Part shown: in pieces, positions 1 to 6,019 of the stretch
How positions within the stretch are numbered: position 1 is the first letter of the stretch
Layout: the number at the start of each line of letters is the position of its first letter
Assembly (NCBI GenBank): GCA_903960645.1
Contig: CAJCBN010000031.1
Location: 1 to 9,117, forward strand
Source of the DNA: an uncultured Actinomycetes bacterium
GTDB taxonomy: Bacteria > Actinomycetota > Thermoleophilia > Gaiellales > F1-60-MAGs149
DNA length: 9,117 nucleotides
Direction of reading: 5' to 3'
Position numbers and translations under genes: made by a program
Notes under the pieces: model-generated
Seen by the model: only the letters and a program-made list of their open reading frames with translations
Database searches by the model: none
Told to the model about the DNA's origin: nothing

Positions 1-1261
1 CGGCGGCGGCGAGCGTGGCGATCGGGTCGAGCGGCGAGATCGGGGCGTCGGTGCCGAAGACGAGCGTCGCCCCGCTCTCAATCAGCGGCTGCCCGGCGGA
101 GGCGCCGGCGCAGCGCTCACCCCACGCGGTCTCGGCGTCGGCGCGATCCTCGCCGGCGTGGACGGGCTGCATGGAGGCGACCACGCCGAGTGCTGCGAAG
201 CGTGCGAGGTCGTCGGGATGCACGAGCTGCGCGTGCTCGATGCGCGGCGGGCGCTCGTGGACGAGGGCCAGTTCCTCCCAGGCCGCGCGTGTCTGCTCGA
301 GGGCGTCGAGGGCCGAGCGTACCGCGGCGTCACCGATCGCGTGCATCGCGACCGGGAGGCCGAGTGCGGCCGCGCGCTCGATCGTCTCCGCCAGGGCCGC
401 GGACGAGAGGAGCTCGAGTCCCGTGCCCCCGTCGGCATAGGGCGCGAGCATGTGCGCGGTGCGCGCACCGACCGTGCCGTCGAGGAATGCCTTGACGGCA
501 CCGGTGCGCACGTGGTCGGAGCCGAACCCGCTGATCAACTCGACCGCCTCGATCGCGTCCAGGTGCTCGGCCGGGAGGGCGCTCGTGACGCGCAGCGTGA
601 CGCGTTCCTGCTCGTCGAGCTCCTGCCACGTACGGCGCCCGCCGTGCCGCTCGAAGTCGTGAATACCCGTGATGCCGAGGCGATGCGCCTCCTGCTGGCC
701 GAGGATCGTGGCGCGCTGGCGCTCGGCCCGCGTTGGCGCGGGCAGCGGCGTGGCCCAGGCGGCATCCTCCCGGCGGATCGCGTCGCCGCCGACGTGCCCG
801 AGCGCGGTGCGGTTGAGCCAGAGGGCGTGGCGATCGCGGGACCAGCAGGCGGCGGGGCGCCCGACGGTGGCCGTCTCGAGCGCAGCGGCTGGGTCGGCGA
901 TCTCCGCGAGCATCGCCTCGGTCCAGCCGGCGGCGATCAGCCAGCCGGTGTCGGCACCGGCCGCGCGGTCGGCGGCAGCGCGCTCGGCGATCAGCGCGAG
1001 CGCGGCTGCACCGGTGGGCGCCGCGCGGACGTCGACGCGCAGGCGGTCGAGCGCCCACGAGAGAAAGTGCACATGCGCATCGACGAAGCCGGGGACGACC
1101 GTGCGGCCGCCGAGGTCGATGCGCTCCGTGGAGACGGCGGAGGTATCGCCCTCCCAGGCCTCGACGCCGCGCGTGATGCGGCCACGGTCGTCGATCGGCA
1201 GTGCCCGCATGCGCGGCAGCGCCGGATCTGCGGTGTGGATGATGCCGCCCTCGAGGATCAC
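1..1261 (-). CDS. Amidohydrolase family 3 (YtcJ-like) metal-dependent hydrolase, 3' end cut by window
   Basis: The minus strand reads as an uninterrupted 420-residue frame from a GTG at 1261 to the left edge; the C-terminus is missing. It shows the cyclic amidohydrolase pattern in order: a small beta-sandwich start (VILEGGIIHTADP), the first metal motif PGFVDAHVHF near residues 57-66, VKAFLDGTVGARTA near 256-269 (Lys257 is the likely bridging lysine), HAIGD near 307-311, IEHAQ near 341-345 and FGTDAPISPLDP near 402-413. Family members hydrolyse amide or cyclic C-N bonds; the substrate cannot be told from sequence. It is probably cytoplasmic, as no signal peptide is seen. GTG 1261 is the only start codon between the upstream in-frame stop and the conserved N-terminus, and TACGGT lies 7 nt before it with no clear Shine-Dalgarno. 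The gene is divergent from an M24 peptidase, so both may serve peptide or amide catabolism (inference). Confidence 0.9.
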   Translation of the reverse strand, partial: MILEGGIIHTADPALPRMRALPIDDRGRITRGVEAWEGDTSAVSTERIDLGGRTVVPGFVDAHVHFLSWALDRLRVDVRAAPTGAAALALIAERAAADRAAGADTGWLIAAGWTEAMLAEIADPAAALETATVGRPAACWSRDRHALWLNRTALGHVGGDAIRREDAAWATPLPAPTRAERQRATILGQQEAHRLGITGIHDFERHGGRRTWQELDEQERVTLRVTSALPAEHLDAIEAVELISGFGSDHVRTGAVKAFLDGTVGARTAHMLAPYADGGTGLELLSSAALAETIERAAALGLPVAMHAIGDAAVRSALDALEQTRAAWEELALVHERPPRIEHAQLVHPDDLARFAALGVVASMQPVHAGEDRADAETAWGERCAGASAGQPLIESGATLVFGTDAPISPLDPIATLAAA

Positions 1262-1268
1262 GGGCTGA

Positions 1269-1274
1269 ACCGTA
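1269..1274 (-). promoter_or_regulatory. Candidate -10 element of the amidohydrolase gene
   Basis: On the minus strand TACGGT, matching the TANNNT -10 pattern, ends 7 nt before the GTG start at 1261. A transcript initiating at the usual distance would begin at or next to the start codon, that is, leaderless. GGGACC about 17 nt upstream is only a weak -35 match. This is a sequence-based inference without transcription data. Confidence 0.5.
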
Positions 1275-1312
1275 GACGACCGGTGGGGAGCGGTCCCCTC
1301 GATCGTCTACGG
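1270..1312. repeat. 43-bp imperfect inverted repeat between divergent genes
   Basis: The arms CCGTAGACGA (1270-1279) and TCGTCTACGG (1303-1312) are perfect reverse complements. Inside them further pairs continue (CG/CG at 1281-1282 and 1300-1301, GGG/CCC at 1285-1287 and 1295-1297). The repeat fills most of the 58-bp gap between the amidohydrolase and the M24 peptidase, and its outer ends overlap the putative -10 hexamers of both genes. It may be a shared operator, or simply mirrored promoters. Confidence 0.6.
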
Positions 1313-1313
1313 T
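1308..1313 (+). promoter_or_regulatory. Candidate -10 element of the M24 peptidase gene
   Basis: TACGGT, matching TANNNT, ends exactly 6 nt before the GTG at 1320. No Shine-Dalgarno fits in the gap, so a leaderless transcript is implied. It mirrors the TACGGT on the other strand. No good -35 hexamer is visible. Confidence 0.5.
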
Positions 1314-1319
1314 GACCCG

Positions 1320-2468
1320 GTGCCCATCCTGCCCGCCGAGATCGAGCGCCGCCTGACCGCCTTCCAGCAGGCGCTGCGCGCAGCCGCGATCGACTGCGCG
1401 CTGCTGATCGAGGCCAGCGACCTCGTCTACCTGACCGGCGTGATGGCCGACGCGCACCTGCTGGTGCCTGCCGACGGCGAGCCGATCCTGCTGGTGCGGC
1501 GCAGCCTCGAGCGCGTGCAGGCCGACTCGCCGCTCGAGGACGTGCGGCCGTTCCGGTCGTTCAAGGAGCTGCCGCCGTTGCTCACCGAGCTCGGCGCGCA
1601 GCGGATCGGCCTCGAGCTCGACGTCCTGCCCGCGGCGCGCTACCTGCGCTACCGCGACCTCCTACCCGACGCCGAGCTGGTGGATGTCAGCGACGTGGTG
1701 GCGGGCGTGCGGGCCGTCAAGAGCACGTGGGAGTTGACGATGATCGGCAAGGCAGCCGAGCAGGTCGCCGCGGCCTTCGCCGCCGCCCCGGCGCTCGTCG
1801 CGGAGCAGCCGACCGATCGCGCGATCCAGATCGAGCTCGAGCACCTCATGCGGCAGGCGGGCCATCAGGGACCGCTGCGCTTTCGCGGACTCAACGGCCA
1901 GATGTTCTATGGCGCGGTGCTGGCCGGACCGGACGGTGCGATCGCACCGTGGGCCGACACGCCGCTCGGCGGTCCCGGTCCGAGCGCGGCCGTCGGCAAG
2001 GGGCCGGGTGGGTGGGAGATCCGCGACGGTGACGCCGTCACGGTCGACCTCGTCGGCGGCTGGGAGGGGTACCTGGCCGACGCCACGCGCACGTTCTTCC
2101 GCGGTACGCCGAATCCGCAGTTGGCCGAGGCGCTGGCGGTCTGCGAGTCGATCCTCGCCGCGCTCGAGGAGCTGATGGTGCCGGGCACGCCCGCCGAGCA
2201 GCTCTACCTACGCGGCCTCGAGCTGGCCACCGAGGCCGGCTTCGGGGATCACTGGATGGGGCACGGTCCGGGCCGCGTGCGCTTCGTCGGGCATGGCGTC
2301 GGCCTCGAGATCAACGAGCGGCCGTTTCTGGCCCAAGGCTTTGCGGATCCGCTCGCGTTCGGCAACGTGATCGCGGTCGAGCCGAAGCTGGTCTTCCCGG
2401 GCCTCGGCGCGGTCGGCGTCGAGAACACGTACGCCGTGGACCGCGACGGCCCAATCCGCCTGACCTAG
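1320..2468 (+). CDS. M24-family metallopeptidase (Xaa-Pro dipeptidase/aminopeptidase type)
   Basis: The 382-residue protein has the two-domain layout of creatinase/prolidase-like proteins: an N-terminal creatinase domain (about 1-130, with DLVYLTGV) and a C-terminal pita-bread domain (about 140-382). All five metal ligands can be placed: Asp243 in VTVDLVGG, Asp254 in LADATRTFF, His325 in VGHGVGLE, Glu354 in AVEPKLVFP and Glu368 in GVENTY. The family releases residues N-terminal to proline from peptides, usually with two Mn or Co ions, in the cytoplasm. Where many members have HExP after the GHGVG motif, this one has NERP (Asn332), a variation that also occurs in the family. The GTG at 1320 is chosen because the N-terminus is complete and TACGGT lies 6 nt upstream. 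It is divergent from an amidohydrolase, and its stop overlaps the stop of the convergent acetolactate decarboxylase. Exact substrate unknown. Confidence 0.92.
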   Translation: MPILPAEIERRLTAFQQALRAAAIDCALLIEASDLVYLTGVMADAHLLVPADGEPILLVRRSLERVQADSPLEDVRPFRSFKELPPLLTELGAQRIGLELDVLPAARYLRYRDLLPDAELVDVSDVVAGVRAVKSTWELTMIGKAAEQVAAAFAAAPALVAEQPTDRAIQIELEHLMRQAGHQGPLRFRGLNGQMFYGAVLAGPDGAIAPWADTPLGGPGPSAAVGKGPGGWEIRDGDAVTVDLVGGWEGYLADATRTFFRGTPNPQLAEALAVCESILAALEELMVPGTPAEQLYLRGLELATEAGFGDHWMGHGPGRVRFVGHGVGLEINERPFLAQGFADPLAFGNVIAVEPKLVFPGLGAVGVENTYAVDRDGPIRLT

Positions 2469-3253
2469 CGGCCCCGCTCCATCTCGTCGAGCGCGGCATC
2501 GCGCCGCGCGTCGGCCCCGGCACGCCCGACGTCCACGCCCGCCGGCACCTGGACGGTCAGCTCCGTCTGGCGCTCGATCGTGATCCGGCCCTCGAGCACG
2601 CCGAGGTCGAGCAGGTGTCCGCCGGCACTGCGATCTGCCGTGACGAGGTGGAGGTGCCAGCCGGGCAGCTCGAGGCCCGCGGCGTCGCGGGGGAAACGGA
2701 ACCCGACCACGGTGGCGTCTGTCTCGCCGATGTCGAACTCGACCTGCGCGGCGACGGCGGCGGCCAGCGTCGGCGAGGCCTGAGTCTGCTTCGCCACGCT
2801 GCGCAGATGCGCCCAGGCGATGCGCGCGTCGATCCGCACGGCGACGCACGCCGCGTCGGGCGGGGCGAGCTCATCGACGACCGCGGTCACGGCGTCGAAG
2901 CCGTCCACGGCGCTGATCGCGCACTCGCGCTCGGCGGTGAAGGGGCAGACGACCGCGAAGGGCGTCCGCGCGTCGTCCGGCACGCGCTCAACCGTGCCGT
3001 CGACGCGCGCGACGAGCGCCTCGCCATCGACGACGATCAGCTCGCCGTCGAGCAGGTTGAGCGTGCCGAGTCCGAGATCCCCTTGCTGGAGCAGCTCGCC
3101 GATCGTCAGGTCGCCCCGCAGCTCGCCGCGCAGGAGCGCATCGAGCGTCGAGGCCTGGAACGCCTCGTTGTCGTTTGGCACCTCATCGGCTGCCTCCGAG
3201 CGCCGCAGGCGCGACACGCGGATGCCGCCGATGAGTCCGTCGTCGATGGGCAC
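2465..3253 (-). CDS. budA: Alpha-acetolactate decarboxylase
   Basis: This 262-residue protein matches acetolactate decarboxylase, which converts 2-acetolactate to acetoin and CO2 in the cytoplasm, diverting carbon from valine/leucine synthesis or limiting acidification. Family marks are ASTLDALLRGELRGDLTIGE (34-53), GTLNLLDGELIVVDGEA (63-79, including Glu71), AVRIDA (Arg140) and the zinc-binding set GWHLH...GGHLLD with His200, His202 and His213. Length is typical. The last 25 or so residues are polar and Arg/Asp/Glu-rich, with no recognised function. The start is GTG at 3253, 9 nt after the stop of the DUF2256-DUF3253 gene. TAGGAT lies 6 nt before that GTG, so the gene may be both the last of the operon and independently transcribed. 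No acetolactate synthase or butanediol dehydrogenase gene is in the window. Confidence 0.92.
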   Translation of the reverse strand: MPIDDGLIGGIRVSRLRRSEAADEVPNDNEAFQASTLDALLRGELRGDLTIGELLQQGDLGLGTLNLLDGELIVVDGEALVARVDGTVERVPDDARTPFAVVCPFTAERECAISAVDGFDAVTAVVDELAPPDAACVAVRIDARIAWAHLRSVAKQTQASPTLAAAVAAQVEFDIGETDATVVGFRFPRDAAGLELPGWHLHLVTADRSAGGHLLDLGVLEGRITIERQTELTVQVPAGVDVGRAGADARRDAALDEMERGR

Positions 3254-3259
3254 GTGGCG

Positions 3260-3265
3260 ATCCTA
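3260..3265 (-). promoter_or_regulatory. Candidate internal -10 element for budA
   Basis: On the minus strand TAGGAT, close to the TATAAT consensus, ends 6 nt before the GTG at 3253. Its first three bases are the TAG stop codon of the upstream gene. There is no Shine-Dalgarno before budA, so either leaderless transcription from here or translational coupling must start it. The -35 region lies inside coding sequence and shows no TTGACA-like hexamer. Confidence 0.5.
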
Positions 3266-3631
3266 GCGCGCGCGGCGCAGGCGGATCGGCCCGCGGGCGG
3301 TTGACGGGTCGACGACGCGGCCGCCCTGCGTGATCTCGAGCGTGCCGGCGGCGACCAGGCGCCGTGCCGCCCGCCGCGCCGGCTCCATCAGCGGGCGCCA
3401 GTCCTCACCGCCCACGCGCTGCGCGGCCTCCGACGGGCAGATCGTGGCCTGCGCCGGGCGACCGGCGAGCAGGTCGGTGATCGCCTGCTCGAGCGCGGTA
3501 TCCGTTGCGGTCACGCCGCGCTTTCGACAGGCACTCGAGCAGTAGCGGACCTGCTCCCAGTCCCGCGCCCAGGCCTTCCGCCAGGCGAAGGCGCGCCCGC
3601 AGGACACGCAGATGCGATCGGGTGGGGTCAT
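3263..3631 (-). CDS. DUF2256-DUF3253 fusion protein, probable zinc ribbon
   Basis: This 122-residue protein joins two small uncharacterised domains. Residues 1-40 are DUF2256-like: RICVSCGRAFAWRKAWARDW then YCSSACR, with Cys8, Cys11, Cys31 and Cys35 positioned as a probable zinc-binding ribbon. Residues 45-122 are DUF3253-like: TICPSEAAQRVGG, WRPLMEPARRAARRL, LEITQGGRVVDP and GPIRLRR; this part looks like a small basic winged-helix-like domain. The two domains are known to occur fused, and the function of both is unknown. The DUF3253 half could bind nucleic acid (inference from basic charge and predicted fold, not demonstrated). ATG at 3631 overlaps the stop of the preceding gene by ATGA, so translation is probably coupled. 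It is third in the NudC operon. Confidence 0.85.
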   Translation of the reverse strand: MTPPDRICVSCGRAFAWRKAWARDWEQVRYCSSACRKRGVTATDTALEQAITDLLAGRPAQATICPSEAAQRVGGEDWRPLMEPARRAARRLVAAGTLEITQGGRVVDPSTARGPIRLRRAR

Positions 3632-4299
3632 GTCTGCGGTGCAGTGAGTGCGCGCTCAAGCGCGAGGCGCGCGTCGGTGCTGATGACGGGCCCGTGGGCC
3701 GGCACGAGGTGCTCGACCGGCAGCTCCAGCAGGTGCGGCAGGAGGAGTGGCAGTCCATCCTGCAGCCACTCTGCGGCCGCGGCGTCGCCGAACCAGGCGG
3801 CCGGGGGGCGGCGCAGGCCACCGGCGCCGTCGGCGACGACGAGATCGGATGGCCACAGCAGTCCGTGGCAGGCGCACTGGACGAGCGCCATGCGCGCGTC
3901 GCCCGGCGCGTCGGGCAGCGTCACGCGGCAGCCACCGGGCAGGAATCCCCCGTCCTCGAGCAGGCCGTCGAGGTGGCACCCGCTGGTCGGTGCGACGCCG
4001 AGGACCTGCGTGCCGGTGTACCGCTCGCGCACGGCGTCGGCGCTGCGGCTGTGCCAAACGGACGTGACGGCCACGGTCGGCGGCAGCCCCACGCGCTCGA
4101 CGTCCTGGTCGAGGTGACGCCAGAAGCGCTCGCCCTCGTCGCCACTCGGCACCAGGGGGTCGAGCAGCAGGATGCCGTCGGGCGCCTCGTGGTAGACGCA
4201 CGCCACATCCCGTTCCCAGCCGACGGCCGGTTCGTCGCGCCAGTCCGGGTGCGGCGCGGTCCAGCGCCAGAGGCCGTCGCTGAGGCGGTCGACGTGCAT
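3628..4299 (-). CDS. Metallo-beta-lactamase-fold-like protein with degenerate metal site
   Basis: The 223-residue protein has MBL-superfamily features: a start typical of MBL hydrolases (VDRLSDGLWRWTAPHPDW), a strand DGILLLDPLVP (41-51), a strand-turn AVTSVWHSRSAD (77-88) where HxHxDH would be expected, CACHGLLWPSD (142-152) resembling the second His and bridging Asp region, and HLVPAHGPVIS (197-207) matching the C-terminal histidine motif. The central HxHxDH is lost, leaving one His (His83), so ordinary two-zinc hydrolysis is doubtful. It could bind one metal, use other residues, or be non-catalytic. ATG 4299 overlaps the nudC stop (TGATG). The frame stays open further upstream, to an ATG at 4428, but that part lies inside the Nudix gene and lacks family-like sequence. 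No signal peptide. Substrate unknown. Confidence 0.7.
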   Translation of the reverse strand: MHVDRLSDGLWRWTAPHPDWRDEPAVGWERDVACVYHEAPDGILLLDPLVPSGDEGERFWRHLDQDVERVGLPPTVAVTSVWHSRSADAVRERYTGTQVLGVAPTSGCHLDGLLEDGGFLPGGCRVTLPDAPGDARMALVQCACHGLLWPSDLVVADGAGGLRRPPAAWFGDAAAAEWLQDGLPLLLPHLLELPVEHLVPAHGPVISTDARLALERALTAPQT

Positions 4300-5093
4300 C
4301 ACAGCCACGAGTCCAGCAGGCGACGGGCGATGCTGGCGGGCGGGGGCAGCAGGGGGAGGGCATCGCGGGTGAACCACTGCAGGTCCTCGAGCTCGTCGTC
4401 GTCCACCTGGATCTCCCCGGCGGCCCACTCCGCGGTGAAGCCGAGCATCAGAGAGTGTGGGAAGGCCCAGCTCTGGCTGCCGAACCAGCGCGGCTCGGTG
4501 ATCTCGATGCCGGCCTCCTCGCGGATCTCGCGACGGACGGCATCCTCTGCGCTCTCACCGGGATCGACGAAGCCGGCCAGCGTGGAGTACATGCCCGCGG
4601 GGAAGCGGGCCGAGCGCCCGAGCAGCACCTCGTCGGCGCCGCGCGTGATCAGGACGATCACGGCGGGGGAGTGGCGGGGATACGCGCGGAAGTCGCAGAC
4701 CGTGCAGGCGCGGGAGCGCTCGTCGTCGCGCAGCGCGGTCGGGGCACCGCAGACACCGCAGAAGCGGTGCGTGCGATCCCACTCGGCCAGTTGGAAGGCG
4801 CGTCCCGCCAAGGCCCACTCGTCATCGGGCACGTGCCCGTGCAATGCCCGCAGCGGCTCGGCGGTGAGTGCCGCGGGGAGCACCGTCCCAGGCGCGATCC
4901 GCGCGGTCTCGACGGCTGCACCGTGGAAGCGCCCGACGTGCACCGTCTCGGCCGGCACCAGTCCTCCGAGCACGTTGCGGCGCGGCAGTGCGCCCGCCGC
5001 CGCGTCGAGGACGAGCCCGTCGTCGGCGTAGAGCAGCACGATGTCGTCGTCCCGGGGCACGTCAGGTCGGCTGATCGCGGTCTCGAACGACAT
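4299..5093 (-). CDS. nudC: NudC-type Nudix hydrolase (NAD+/NADH diphosphatase, possible RNA de-NADding)
   Basis: This 264-residue protein has the three-part NudC layout: an N-terminal domain (about 1-105), a zinc ribbon with Cys112, Cys115, Cys130 and Cys133 (FCGVCG...ACTVCDF), and a Nudix domain. The Nudix box is complete (Gly174, Glu180, Arg188-Glu189, Glu192-Glu193, Gly195). NudC enzymes cleave NADH/NAD+ to NMN(H) and AMP, and some remove NAD caps from RNA. The diagnostic NudC motif SQPWPFPxS appears as SQSWAFPHS (206-214): position and frame are kept but both prolines are changed. The start is ATG 5093, with a complete N-terminus and no Shine-Dalgarno. GATGCT sits 6 nt upstream, a partial match to the -10 pattern seen before other genes here. 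It is the first gene of a four-gene minus-strand run and divergent from parA. Confidence 0.9.
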   Translation of the reverse strand: MSFETAISRPDVPRDDDIVLLYADDGLVLDAAAGALPRRNVLGGLVPAETVHVGRFHGAAVETARIAPGTVLPAALTAEPLRALHGHVPDDEWALAGRAFQLAEWDRTHRFCGVCGAPTALRDDERSRACTVCDFRAYPRHSPAVIVLITRGADEVLLGRSARFPAGMYSTLAGFVDPGESAEDAVRREIREEAGIEITEPRWFGSQSWAFPHSLMLGFTAEWAAGEIQVDDDELEDLQWFTRDALPLLPPPASIARRLLDSWL

Positions 5094-5098
5094 GCGCC

Positions 5099-5104
5099 TA
5101 GCAT
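5099..5104 (+). promoter_or_regulatory. Weak candidate -10 element for parA-ftsZ
   Basis: TAGCAT fits TANNNT and would give a leader of roughly 70 nt before the parA ATG at 5183. No clear -35 is seen. It is the only TANNNT I noted upstream of parA in this 89-bp gap. Confidence 0.25.
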
Positions 5105-5105
5105 C
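5100..5105 (-). promoter_or_regulatory. Weak candidate -10 element for the nudC operon
   Basis: On the minus strand GATGCT ends 6 nt before the ATG at 5093, the same spacing as stronger TANNNT hexamers elsewhere in the window, but the first T is missing. It overlaps a plus-strand TAGCAT (5099-5104) that could serve parA, so divergent promoters may overlap here. Confidence 0.3.
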
Positions 5106-5127
5106 GCACGTTCGGGTGACAGGGGCA

Positions 5128-5146
5128 GAACCCGTCCCCGGGGTTC
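5128..5146 (+). other. Short hairpin in the parA upstream region
   Basis: GAACCC (5128-5133) and GGGTTC (5141-5146) form a 6-bp stem with a 7-nt loop, 36 nt before the parA ATG. CGGGT (5113-5117) could alternatively pair with ACCCG (5130-5134), so two stems compete. It could be an operator, leader structure or chance; no riboswitch class is recognised. Confidence 0.3.
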
Positions 5147-5170
5147 GGCAGGAGAACGGACGTCGAGTGA

Positions 5171-5179
5171 GAAAGGGGG
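5171..5179 (+). promoter_or_regulatory. Shine-Dalgarno sequence of parA
   Basis: GAAAGGGGG lies 3 nt before the ATG at 5183, with its core at a reasonable distance. It supports that ATG over the internal ATGs at 5231 and 5282, which have no comparable site. Confidence 0.55.
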
Positions 5180-5182
5180 TGC

Positions 5183-6019
5183 ATGACTCCCCTCGCCACA
5201 GCCCCTGCGCTGCCGTATCAGGCGGCTCCGATGCGTCTGAGCGTCGCGCCGGGCGCTCAGCCGGGTACCCGCATCATCTCGATGGCCAACCAGAAGGGCG
5301 GCGTCGCCAAGACGACGTCGACCGTCAACCTCGCCGCCGCGCTCAAGGAGCGTGGTATGCGGGTGCTGGTCGTCGATCTGGATCCGCAGTCGAACCTCAC
5401 GATGAGCTTCGGGATCGACCCTGAGCACCTGCAGCAGTCGATGTTCGACGTGCTCGTCCACCGCCTGCCGATCCGCGAGGTCATCCAGCAGCGCGAGGTC
5501 GACGTCGCCGCCTCCTCGATCGATCTGGCCGGTGCGGAGCTCGCGCTGTCGGCGATGATCGGTCGCGAGCGCACGCTCGAGAAGGCGCTCGCCCCGGTCC
5601 GTGACGACTACGACTTCATCCTGATCGACACGCCGCCGTCGCTCGGCCTCCTGACGATCAACGCGTTCACCACCTCGACGGGAGTGATCGTGCCCGTGCA
5701 GCTCGAGTACCTCTCGCTGCGCGGCCTCGTGCAGCTCGAGTCGACGCTGCAGATGATCCGCGAGCACCTCAACCCCGCCGTCCATATCGAGGGCATCCTG
5801 CCGACGATGGTCGAGGGGCGCACGATCCACGGCCGCGAGGCGCTGGATCTGCTGCAGGCCAATTTCCACGATCTCGTCTTCGAGACGCGCATCAAGAAGT
5901 CCGTGAAGCTCGCGGAGGCCCCAGTTCAGGGGGGCAGCGTGCTTTCCTATCAGCCAGACGGTGCAGGCGCCAATGCCTACCGCGCCCTGGCCGAGGAGGT
6001 GCTCAGCCGTGTCGAATAA
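5183..6019 (+). CDS. ParA/Soj-family ATPase
   Basis: The 278-residue protein is a ParA-type P-loop ATPase: deviant Walker A KGGVAKTT (38-45, signature Lys38, catalytic Lys43), Walker A' DLDPQS (65-70) and Walker B FILIDTPPS (145-153). The usual glycine before the catalytic lysine is Ala42, a variant I associate with actinobacterial orphan ParA proteins such as mycobacterial Rv1708 (from memory). Such ATPases dimerise with ATP, usually bind DNA non-specifically, and position chromosomes, plasmids or division proteins. Residues 1-33 before ISMANQKGG are an unconserved-looking tail. No MinD-like C-terminal amphipathic membrane helix is obvious, and no parB follows. The gene overlaps ftsZ by 11 nt, with the ftsZ ribosome site inside its last codons, so the two are probably co-translated and functionally linked. 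Assignment to chromosome partitioning versus division-site placement is open. Confidence 0.9.
   Translation: MTPLATAPALPYQAAPMRLSVAPGAQPGTRIISMANQKGGVAKTTSTVNLAAALKERGMRVLVVDLDPQSNLTMSFGIDPEHLQQSMFDVLVHRLPIREVIQQREVDVAASSIDLAGAELALSAMIGRERTLEKALAPVRDDYDFILIDTPPSLGLLTINAFTTSTGVIVPVQLEYLSLRGLVQLESTLQMIREHLNPAVHIEGILPTMVEGRTIHGREALDLLQANFHDLVFETRIKKSVKLAEAPVQGGSVLSYQPDGAGANAYRALAEEVLSRVE
5993..6000 (+). promoter_or_regulatory. Shine-Dalgarno sequence of ftsZ, inside the end of parA
   Basis: GAGGAGGT is a near-perfect anti-16S match located 8 nt before the GTG at 6009. It decides the start in favour of GTG 6009 rather than the earlier GTG at 5961 or the later ATG at 6030. Confidence 0.75.

Noticed and set aside
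158..1315. A 385-codon plus-strand open frame, and a 375-codon minus-strand frame at 330-1457, across the amidohydrolase region.
   Set aside because: Both are Arg/Gly/Asp-rich translations without family motifs, caused by high GC. The remaining minus frame contains every amidohydrolase motif.
3628..4428. Extended 266-residue version of the MBL-like protein starting at 4428.
   Set aside because: The first 43 residues lie inside the Nudix gene and are Arg/Pro-rich. The ATG at 4299 forms a TGATG junction and starts the conserved sequence.
3505..5031. A 508-codon plus-strand open frame antisense to the NudC operon.
   Set aside because: It is low-complexity Ser/Arg/Ala sequence opposite three recognisable genes, so it is a GC-driven shadow.
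5128..5150. A tRNA T-arm-like string (CCCCGGGGTTCGG).
   Set aside because: No acceptor, D or anticodon arms can be built around it; it is only a small hairpin.
5961..6008. Earlier ftsZ start (GTG 5961) inside parA.
   Set aside because: It would add 16 residues encoded wholly inside parA and has no evident ribosome site, whereas GAGGAGGT precedes GTG 6009 by 8 nt.
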